From DATFCK01 sp045809745 (lineage in GTDB: Bacteria > Verrucomicrobiota > Verrucomicrobiia > Chthoniobacterales > UBA10450), in NCBI GenBank assembly GCA_045809745.1, contig JBJMXE010000101.1:1-21937 (forward strand): a stretch of DNA of 21,937 nt, read 5' to 3'. The translations under genes were made by a program, and so were the position numbers. Positions within the stretch are counted from its first letter, which is position 1; each line of letters opens with the position of its first letter. Of the stretch, positions 1 to 8,000 are shown piece after piece. The notes beneath the pieces were generated by a model. It had not been told where the DNA came from and did no database searches. It worked only from the letters and a program-made list of their open reading frames with translations.

Positions 1-3000
1 ATTCACTGTCAGCTACGCAGGTGATTGCCCGAATCCGTGCCGACCTGGGATTCGAGCTGCCTTTGCGCGAAATTTTTGACGCCCCAACGATTCGACAACT
101 GGCAGCGCGTCTGTCAACTGCTGTGCACACCCAATCTCCAGTGTTTCGTCGGAAACGTCGTGAGGGCCCAGTCTCTCTGTCGTTCGCGCAGGAGCGCCTT
201 TGGTTTTTGGATCAGCTTGAGCCGGGCAGCTCTGCTTATCACATTCCCGATGCCTATCTCGTGAACGGGCCTTTGGATGTGTCCACTCTCGAGCGAAGTT
301 TGGAGGCCGTGATTCAGCGGCACGAGTTGCTCCGGACGACTCTACAATCGAGGGATGGCAAACCGGTGCAGGTCGTGGCCAACACGGCGAATCTTAAAAT
401 TCGTGAGATCGATCGGTGCGGAATTTCTGAATCCGAACAGGAGCTAGAAATCGAACGGCAGATCGAAGAGAATTCGGCAACGGTTTTCGATCTCGCTCGC
501 GGTCCTCTGTTGCAGCTCAAAGTGGTTCGGCTCGCAGCCGAGCGTTATCTGCTGCTGGTCAACATGCACCACGTCGTGTCGGACGATTGGTCGTTAGGCG
601 TATTTTACCGAGAGCTATCGCTGTTTTACGCCGTATTTGTGAGCGGCAAGGAGGCGGTGGCCGAGCTGCCGCCGCTATCACTTCAGTACTCGGATTACGC
701 GATCTGTCAGCGACAGTGGCTGGAGAGTGGCGAGCTGAGCCGCCAATTAAATTACTGGCAGGAACAACTGTCCGGATTGGAGCCGTTGGATTTGCCTACC
801 GATTTTCCACGGCCGCCGAGACAAACGTTTGTCGGAACCAGGATCCCTTTCAGTTTGTCGCCCGAACTGACTGCGGGTCTAAAGGCCTTCAATCGCGGCG
901 CGAATGCAACTCACTTCATGACCTTGCTGGCTGCGTTTCAGGTGCTGTTGTCAAAATATTCACGCCAGTCCGATGTCGTTGTCGGCACCCCGATCGCCAA
1001 TCGTCGGCACGTCGAGCTGGAAACGTTGTCTGGATTTTTTGTTAACATGCTGGTGGTTCGTGGTGATTTGACCGGCAACCCCAATTTCCGGGAGCTGGTT
1101 AGGCGGGCCCGTCGCACCGCACTGGATGCGTATCAACATCAGGATATGCCGTTTGAAAAATTGGTGGAGGCGATCAACCCTGACCGCGACCTAAGCCGGC
1201 CGCCGCTGTTCCAGGTCATGTTCGCCATCCAGGATGTTCCAACACATCCGCTCACAATTCCCGGCGCCCAGGTCGCGCGAAGAGTTCATGGCGTACACGC
1301 CACTCATTTTGACCTGGAGCTTTATCTTTCGACCCAAAGTGATGTGTGGACTGGGTTCATAGGCTACAACACCGACCTGTTTTCGGCAGGAACGATCGAA
1401 CGCATGATCGGTCATTATCAGACATTGCTGGAGTCCTTGCTGGCCGCTCCTGACCTCCCAGTCTTCACAATCCCGATGTTGACCCGCGCAGAGCGCGGCC
1501 AGCTGGCGAAGTGGAATCATGCAACGGAACATTTCGCACCGCCCGATTGCATTCATCAGCTGTTCGAGGCTCAGGTCGCGAAATCACCGAAAGCGACGGC
1601 GCTTGAATTCCAGGATCAAACGCTCACCTATCAGGAATTGGACCTTCGAGCCAGCCAGCTGGCGGCTTACCTCCAATCGATTGGAGTTCGTCGTGAAAGC
1701 CGGGTTGGCATTTGCGTGGAGCGCTCACTTGAAATGGTGGTGGCGCTGCTCGCAATTCTGAAAGCCGGCGGGACTTACATCCCGATCGACATCCATTTCC
1801 CGGCTGATCGAATTGCTCTCATACTGAAGGATGCAGAAGCGCAGGCACTGATTCTACACGACTCTCTCCGGCGTCTGTGTCTTGGGTTCGACGGCGCGAT
1901 TGTGTCGGTGGATCAGCCGGTGCCAGATGTAGCAAGGGTTGACCCCGTTGAGGTGTCCGGTGCGGACGCCGCTTACATCTACTACACATCTGGTTCAACC
2001 GGCCGACCCAAAGGTGTTCTGTTGGAACACCGGTCGGTAGTCAATTTCCTGCGCGGATTTCAGGAGCGACCTGGCATGACAGATAAGGACGTGTTGCTCG
2101 CCCTAACCACTATTTCATTCGACCCGGCGGTGTTGGAAATTTTCCTCCCTCTTAGCGTCGGCGCACGAACGGTCATTGTGCCGGAAGCGACCAGAATGGA
2201 TCCGGAGAAGCTGGTGGATCTGTTGCAGCAATCGGGCGCCACGATCTTTCAGGCTACTCCGACGATGTGGCAGCTCCTGCTTCGTTCCGAATGGCGCCGC
2301 CCGGAAGTCAGAGCACTGATCGGTGGCGAGATTCTTACTCCTGACCTGGCGCGCGAGATCCTCAGCCGCTGTGGAGAACTTTGGAATCTTTACGGCCCCA
2401 CCGAGACCACCGTCTGGTCTACAGCCGCCCGGATCGAACGGGCCGAGGACATCACGATCGGGTCCACCATCCCTAACCAGCACTGCTACATTGTTGATGC
2501 GCACGATCAGCTGGTGCCGGTTGGCGTACCTGGTGAGCTGTGGATTGGAGGAGCGGGCGTCGGACGACACTATGTGGCTCAGCCAGAGCTCAGCGCCGAA
2601 CGCTTTATTCCCGATCCATTCGGCGGCAAAAATGGCGCTCGCGTCTACCGGACCGGTGATCTTTGCCGATATCGCGCCGACGGACAAATCGAGTTCCTTG
2701 GTCGCGTTGATCAACAAATAAAAATCCGCGGCTTCCGGATCGAACCCGGTGAGATAGAAGCGGCTCTGATTGAGCATCCGGCCATCCAACAATGCGCAGT
2801 CGTCGATCGAACCGAGCCGGCCGGTGAACGACGCTTGATCGCCTACTTCGTGGCGACCGATTGCACATCCGTTCCGGATCCGTGGAGTTTGCGCGAATTC
2901 CTGCGGCGAAAACTCCCGGATTACATGCTGCCGGCTGCGTTCGTTACACTGGAAAAGCTGCCGCTGACCCGTTCCGGCAAGGTGCAGCGAAGCGCTCTGC

Positions 3001-4022
3001 CCGCGCCCGAACCGGTTAGACGTGGTTCGGCGAATGCCGCCAATATTGGCCGCAATATCGTGGAAAGGCAGGTGGCGCAGATCTGGGAAGCTATTCTACA
3101 GATGGATCAGATTGGTCTAACCGATGATTTCTTCGAAATCGGGGGCCACTCTTTGATGGCGATTCAGCTGATGACCGAAATCAATGCCGCCTTTGATATC
3201 CACTTGCCGCTCGCTACGATCTTCCGGGCGCCTACGATCGAAAGCCTTACCCAGGCCATTCAAACGAGTAGCGACATTAAGCTAAAGCCACCCGGATTAA
3301 TCATTTCGCGTGGACATGAAAATGTTCAGAGACTGTTCTGGGCGCCTTCGGTTGGACCCGCCGAGCGGTTTGTGGAATGTCATCACCTGGCCCGCATGCT
3401 GCGCGGCGAGTACCGGTTCTGCGGATTCGATCCTGCGCCTCAATTGAGCACGATTGACGCTCTGGCCGAACATTGCGTTCAACTGGTTCGATCCGAACAG
3501 CCGCAGGGTCCTTACTACCTTGCTGGTTATTGCCAGGGCGGCCATGTCGCTTATGAAATTGCGACTCGACTTGAGCGGGAAGGCGAAGAGGTCGCGTTGC
3601 TCGCCGTGATCGACTGTTCGGCACGCGACATGGCGCTTAACCTCCGCCAGCAGGCTTACTGGGTTCGTGACGGATTCCGCGGATCTGCCTCCGTAGTCCT
3701 GCGCCGCATCGGCCGATTCGTTAGGCGAAAAATGTTCGGTCCGAACGGCTCGGCCCCTCGGCCGCCTGGACCGGAAAACCCGTTCTTCGAACATGGCCGG
3801 GCAGTCACCACCCATAAAGCGCGTCCGTTCTCGCGTGCGGTAACGTTATTCCGGTCGGATGAGTGGCTCGCCCGTTTGCCGCAGTCGCCAAACCTCGGCT
3901 GGGACGCTTTGGTGGCTAACCTGCGGGTGTATCCCATTCACTGCGGTCATACCGCCCTGATGTCCGACTCGGCCGCCGTTCAGCTCATCGTCGACATTGT
4001 GAGAAAATCTTTGGAATGTTAA
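1..4022 (+). CDS. Nonribosomal peptide synthetase, ...T-C-A-T-TE (5' end outside window)
   Basis: Terminal part of a multimodular NRPS. The reading frame is open to the left edge: codons from position 3 read S-L-S-A-T-Q-V-I-A-R, the end of a carrier (T) domain, with the phosphopantetheine Ser at 3-5. The GTG at 21 is therefore internal, not the start. Next come a C domain (about 160-1480; SFAQERLWFLDQL, HHVVSDDW at 567-590, GTPIANR), an A domain (about 1550-3000; YTSGSTGRPKG, LYGPTETT, RTGD, SGKVQR with the A10 Lys), a T domain (about 3050-3280; FFEIGGHSLMA) and a type I thioesterase (about 3290-4019). Aligning by motif to GrsA, I read the specificity code as D-P-L-Q-L-G-L-V-W-K, close to the glycine code. 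The TE nucleophile elbow is GYCQGG, with Cys at 3531-3533 instead of Ser, Asp in AVIDC and His in GHTALM. C-motif 3 has HHxxxDD rather than HHxxxDG. The TE makes this the last protein of its assembly line. The product is unknown. Confidence 0.95.
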   Translation, partial: SLSATQVIARIRADLGFELPLREIFDAPTIRQLAARLSTAVHTQSPVFRRKRREGPVSLSFAQERLWFLDQLEPGSSAYHIPDAYLVNGPLDVSTLERSLEAVIQRHELLRTTLQSRDGKPVQVVANTANLKIREIDRCGISESEQELEIERQIEENSATVFDLARGPLLQLKVVRLAAERYLLLVNMHHVVSDDWSLGVFYRELSLFYAVFVSGKEAVAELPPLSLQYSDYAICQRQWLESGELSRQLNYWQEQLSGLEPLDLPTDFPRPPRQTFVGTRIPFSLSPELTAGLKAFNRGANATHFMTLLAAFQVLLSKYSRQSDVVVGTPIANRRHVELETLSGFFVNMLVVRGDLTGNPNFRELVRRARRTALDAYQHQDMPFEKLVEAINPDRDLSRPPLFQVMFAIQDVPTHPLTIPGAQVARRVHGVHATHFDLELYLSTQSDVWTGFIGYNTDLFSAGTIERMIGHYQTLLESLLAAPDLPVFTIPMLTRAERGQLAKWNHATEHFAPPDCIHQLFEAQVAKSPKATALEFQDQTLTYQELDLRASQLAAYLQSIGVRRESRVGICVERSLEMVVALLAILKAGGTYIPIDIHFPADRIALILKDAEAQALILHDSLRRLCLGFDGAIVSVDQPVPDVARVDPVEVSGADAAYIYYTSGSTGRPKGVLLEHRSVVNFLRGFQERPGMTDKDVLLALTTISFDPAVLEIFLPLSVGARTVIVPEATRMDPEKLVDLLQQSGATIFQATPTMWQLLLRSEWRRPEVRALIGGEILTPDLAREILSRCGELWNLYGPTETTVWSTAARIERAEDITIGSTIPNQHCYIVDAHDQLVPVGVPGELWIGGAGVGRHYVAQPELSAERFIPDPFGGKNGARVYRTGDLCRYRADGQIEFLGRVDQQIKIRGFRIEPGEIEAALIEHPAIQQCAVVDRTEPAGERRLIAYFVATDCTSVPDPWSLREFLRRKLPDYMLPAAFVTLEKLPLTRSGKVQRSALPAPEPVRRGSANAANIGRNIVERQVAQIWEAILQMDQIGLTDDFFEIGGHSLMAIQLMTEINAAFDIHLPLATIFRAPTIESLTQAIQTSSDIKLKPPGLIISRGHENVQRLFWAPSVGPAERFVECHHLARMLRGEYRFCGFDPAPQLSTIDALAEHCVQLVRSEQPQGPYYLAGYCQGGHVAYEIATRLEREGEEVALLAVIDCSARDMALNLRQQAYWVRDGFRGSASVVLRRIGRFVRRKMFGPNGSAPRPPGPENPFFEHGRAVTTHKARPFSRAVTLFRSDEWLARLPQSPNLGWDALVANLRVYPIHCGHTALMSDSAAVQLIVDIVRKSLEC

Positions 4023-4759
4023 CTGGCTTGAATGCTGTAAACGCGGCACAACCTACAGACGTGTCGAGGGAAGCTGATCCCAACAGCGTATATCTTACGT
4101 GGGTAGATCTTGACCAGTCGGAGGCAGCGATTGCAGAGGCGAGGCCCCATCTTTCGCTGGACGAATGCGAACGCGCCGATCGGTATCATCGTTTAGTTCA
4201 TCGCAATCGATTCATGATTGCGCGCAGTAACCTCCGCCGGACGCTTGGTTCGTTTCTGCAGGTTCCCGCGGAGGAGATCGCATTTGTGTCTGGTCCTAAC
4301 GGTAAGCCGGCGCTCAATCGGCAGTTTCCCGACCTTCGGTTTAATCTCGCCCACTCCGAATCCATGGCTGTGATCGCCGTGGCATTTGGCCGCGACGTCG
4401 GTGTCGACGTTGAGTATATTAGGCCGAACGTTCAGTTTCTGGAGATCGCGCAGCGGATGTTCACACCCGGAGAGTGCGCGCAAATCCAGGCGTTAACCGG
4501 CGACGAAATCATGCACGCCTTCTATCGCTGTTGGACCCGGAAAGAAGCTTACGTCAAAGCGACTGGTGCCGGACTAACGGTTGCCTTGGACAGCTTCGAA
4601 GTTCCGGTCACCGCCGAATCTGCTCCGTTGCCGGTTGCGCTCCATGACAGTGGCCTGCCAACCGCGACGTTAACCGACATCTCGCCGAACAACGAGTTCG
4701 CGGCCGCCCTTGCCGTTCTTGGTCCGAACGAACCCGTCCAGCTGCTGATTCAATCCTGA
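4016..4759 (+). CDS. Sfp-type 4'-phosphopantetheinyl transferase
   Basis: Transfers 4'-phosphopantetheine from CoA to the Ser of carrier domains, converting apo-NRPS T domains to their active holo form in the cytoplasm. 247 residues, normal for the Sfp/AcpT type. Family motifs visible: GKPAL and NLAHSE near the middle, GVDVEYI (Mg-binding Asp/Glu) and WTRKEAYVKA (WxxKEAxxK). The ATG at 4016 lies inside the last codons of the upstream NRPS and overlaps its stop by 7 bases, so the two are very probably translationally coupled. This suggests it serves the T domains of this cluster, including those of the convergent synthetase. It may also prime other carrier proteins in the cell. The start was chosen because of the overlap; no strong ribosome-binding site is visible. 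Confidence 0.94.
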   Translation: MLTGLNAVNAAQPTDVSREADPNSVYLTWVDLDQSEAAIAEARPHLSLDECERADRYHRLVHRNRFMIARSNLRRTLGSFLQVPAEEIAFVSGPNGKPALNRQFPDLRFNLAHSESMAVIAVAFGRDVGVDVEYIRPNVQFLEIAQRMFTPGECAQIQALTGDEIMHAFYRCWTRKEAYVKATGAGLTVALDSFEVPVTAESAPLPVALHDSGLPTATLTDISPNNEFAAALAVLGPNEPVQLLIQS

Positions 4760-4838
4760 ACCTAAACGGTAAAGAACGTTGTCGGCCGGCTCGCCAACTC
4801 GTAGCTCGCGCGACAAACGTGCCGTGGCAGTTGAAGTC

Positions 4839-4860
4839 CGCCTACGCTGAAGCTTCGGCG
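4839..4860. repeat. Palindromic intergenic hairpin (REP-like)
   Basis: CGCC (4839-4842) pairs with GGCG (4857-4860), enclosing the perfect palindrome GAAGCTTC (4849-4856). It sits between the end of the PPTase gene and the tRNA. It looks like a repetitive extragenic palindrome, or a termination or mRNA 3' structure for the plus-strand operon, but no T-run follows. Whether it recurs in the genome cannot be seen here. Confidence 0.35.
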
Positions 4861-4864
4861 CGAC

Positions 4865-4900
4865 AGTCTACGCTCCCATCTGACGGCGTGAGCGAAGACT
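4865..4900. repeat. Inverted repeat abutting the tRNA 3' end
   Basis: AGTCTACGCTC (4865-4875) and GAGCGAAGACT (4890-4900) are inverted copies matching at 10 of 11 positions, with a 14-base loop. The right arm ends on the tRNA discriminator base (4900). On the minus strand the hairpin immediately follows the tRNA, so it could protect or terminate the precursor, or form a two-hairpin barrier with 4839-4860 between convergent transcripts. There is no T-run, so it is not a classical terminator. Confidence 0.4.
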
Positions 4901-4972
4901 GGAGGTAAGGGGATTCGAACCCCTGGCCTCTTCATTGCGAACGAAGCGCTCTACCAACTGAGCTATACCCCC
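4900..4972 (-). tRNA. tRNA-Ala (anticodon CGC)
   Basis: Read on the minus strand, the 73-base cloverleaf is complete. The acceptor stem is GGGGGTA/TACCTCC, with the G3:U70 wobble pair that defines alanine tRNAs. The D arm is GCTC..GAGC, the anticodon stem CTTCG/TGAAG encloses the loop TTCGCAA (anticodon CGC), and the T arm is AGGGG-TTCGAAT-CCCCT. The discriminator is A73. CCA is not encoded. The gene lies between the two convergent NRPS operons and has its own promoter (4985-5012). Confidence 0.97.
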
Positions 4973-4984
4973 AATTGCGCGGTG

Positions 4985-5012
4985 ATTGTACCAGAGGGTT
5001 AGCGGTTTTCAA
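4985..5012 (-). promoter_or_regulatory. Sigma-70-like promoter of the tRNA-Ala gene
   Basis: On the minus strand TTGAAA (5007-5012) and TACAAT (4985-4990) are separated by 16 bases, close to the bacterial consensus. The -10 hexamer ends 12 bases before the mature tRNA 5' end (4972), which would leave a short 5' leader for RNase P. The -35 box lies inside the small palindrome CGGTTTGAAAACCG, which may be coincidental. Confidence 0.65.
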
Positions 5013-5061
5013 ACCGGTACCGTACGCTGCTAAGCGGCACCAGATATGGCGCGGCGCGCAC

Positions 5062-8000
5062 TTACCTGCCTGATGTCGTCGCGCCCTGGCAATGGCGGTT
5101 GAGCGCCTCGGCTATTAACTGAGCAGCCGCTGGATCGGATAGCATATCGGAATGACGGCACGGCACTGGATGCACGTCGACGATTCGCGCCAATGCATCC
5201 CAGCCGAGTTTGGGAGAATGGCGCAAGCCTGCCGCACTTTCCTCCGAACGGAATAGTGAAAGACGGCCCTTGAATTTCCTGGCCTTGTAGCGGGCGAGCG
5301 CGTCCCCGTGCGCGAGGAACGGTTTCATATTGTCGCTGCCTGGCTGAACGTGTTTGCCGTTCCGGCGGACGGCATTGCGCACCCGGCGCATAACGACGGT
5401 CGGATTTCCGCGCAGTCCGTCGCGGACCCGATAGAGTCGTTGCCGGAAGTTTGGAGACATGCCGCGCGCGGAGCAATCGATTATGGCCAGCAGATCTACT
5501 TCCTCGCCCTCGTCCTGCAGAATGGCCGCGATCTCATACGCCACATGGCCGCACTGGCAATAACCGGCGATCTCATAGGGACCCTCAGGTTGTTCGGTTC
5601 GAATGAGCGTCACGCAATGCCGCGCCAGGTCCGTGATTTCAGCGAATTCCGGTGCAGGATCAAAGCCGATGAAATCGTAACGGCCTTTCAGAAGTCGCGC
5701 CAGGTTATGACATTCGACAAATCGCTCCAGGACTCCGATCGATGGCGCCCAAAAAATTTTCCGATTGGTCGCGAAAGTCTTCGGCACGATCAGGCCTGGG
5801 GATTTGAGTTTGAGATGGTCGCTAGTCTGAACGGCCGAAGCCATTCCTTCGATTGTCGGAGTTCGAAAGACCGTGACCAGCGGCAGCTCGGTTCCAAACG
5901 TCTTATTAATTTCGGTGATTAACCGGACCGCCATCAAGGAATGGCCTCCGAGAGCAAAGAAGTCGTCGGACCTACCGACACCGCGCGACTGCAACAAATC
6001 TTGCCAGATCTCGGCAAGTTGTCGCTCGATTGTGTTCCGGGGCATGGCCTGTTGATCGGTGGGGATTCGGCCCGGGTCGAGGGGCGCTGGCAGCGCCTTT
6101 CGATTGACCTTGCCCGCAGTCGAGACCGGCAACGCGTCCAGCCTAACGAACGAGGCGGGTACCATGTATTCGGGAAGAGTCTCTTTGAGACTAGTGCGCA
6201 GGAGCGTTGCGTTCGGTTCCGTCGCGCCGGCCGTTACTGTGAAATAGGCGACCAGCCGTTTGTCTCCCGATCCGTCAGGCCAATCCACGACGACGCACCG
6301 ATCAATCCCCGAATGTTTTAACATCGCGGCTTCGATTTCGCACGGTTCCACCCGAAATCCGCGTACTTTCAATTGTTGATCGCGCCGGCCAATAAACTGG
6401 AGATTGCCGTCGCGACGATAGCGGCAAACATCGCCGGTCCGGTAGACGCGCGTTCCGGAACCAGGCGCGAAAGGATTCCGGGTAAAGCGTTCAGCTGTTA
6501 GCTCCGTCCGATTCAGATAACCACGAGCCAGGCCGGCGCCGCCTATCAATAATTCTCCGGGCACACCGACGGGTACAAGCTCTCCAGTCCGGTCGACTAG
6601 GTAGGCCTGCTCGTTAGCGATAGGTTTGCCGATGATGATCGCTTCCTGTTCGGGGCCAACGGGGGTGATTAACGACCAAACTGTCGTTTCGGTTGGTCCG
6701 TAGAGATTCCAGAGTTCACCGCAACGTTCCAGGATTCGATGTGCAAGCTCATGCGGAAGCCTCTCGCCGCCCACCAGTGCTTTCAGGCTCGTCATTTTCC
6801 AATCGTTTTGTGCGAGTAAACTCCAGGTTGCCGGCGTGGCTTGGAGAATTGTTGCCTTACACTCGGTGAGTAATTTCGCTAGCTGGACCGGATCGCCGCG
6901 GGAGGCATCGGGTGCGATCACAACGCGAGCGCCGACCGTTAACGGCAGAAACAGCTCGAGAACTGAGATGTCGAACGAGATACTCGTAACAGCCACCAGG
7001 ACATCTTCGTCGCGGATTCCCGGGCTCATCCGCATGCTGCGCAGGAAGTTCACGACAGATCGATGCTCGACGACAACGCCTTTCGGAACGCCGGTAGAAC
7101 CGGACGTGTAGATAATGTAAGCGGCGTCTTGAGGCGAAACTTCGACTTCGAAAGCATCGGAATCGTCCTTCCAGTCGATGCCGTCGAGACATACAACCTT
7201 CCCCTCGAAATCAGCACAAACATCGCGCAACCGTTCATGCGCAAGTAACAGAGCGGCGTGGCAATCACCCAAAATCAACTGCACCCGCGCAGGCGGAAAG
7301 TTCGGATCAATGGGCACGTAGGTTCCACCTGCCTTCAGCACTGCCAAAAGCGCAACCAGCATGTCCAGCGAGCGATCCAGGCAGATGGCGACCGGTGTTT
7401 CCCGCTGCAATCCCAAACCGTGCAGACGATTGGCGAGCTGGTTGGCGCGGGCATTGAGCTGCCGATGGGTTAACGAGTCGGCGCCGAACGTAACGGCGAT
7501 TGCGTCGGGCGTTTTTTCCGCCTGATCTTCCACCAGGTGATGTAGGCACGCGCCTGCCGGGTAATCGACTGCCGTATTGTTCCACTCGAACACAAGCTGC
7601 TCTCGCTCCCCCGCAGTGAGCAGCGGCACTTCGAAAACATTGCGTCCCGGGTCAACGACCAGTGACTGCAACAGCGTTTGATAATGCCGGGCGAATTGCT
7701 CGATCGTTTCGGGATCAAAAAGATCGGTGTTGTAGGTAAAGGTGCCGGTGTAGCTCTCACCTTCCGGCGAGAGATGGAGTTCCAGATCCAGTGGCGTCGA
7801 ATTTGTAGAAACCGGGAAAGAAGATGCGGTTAGCCCTTCGAGTCGAAGCGGCTTGGAGGGCGTGTTTTGCAGAACGAACATCACCTGGAACAGTGGGTGT
7901 CTGCTCAAATCCCGTTCCGGATTCAGTTCCTCCACCAATTTATCGAAAGGCACGTCCTGATGGCTGTAGGCATCGAGCGCAGTGCTCTTTACCTGTCGGA

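Noticed and set aside
587..1045. 152-residue plus-strand ORF within the C domain (and similar long shadow ORFs elsewhere)
   Set aside because: It lies in another frame of a clear NRPS domain, has no recognisable motif, and has an Arg/Ala-rich composition typical of a GC-rich shadow frame.
4900..4972. tRNA-Ala as an integration site of a genomic island
   Set aside because: No integrase gene and no repeated copy of the tRNA 3' end was found in the window.
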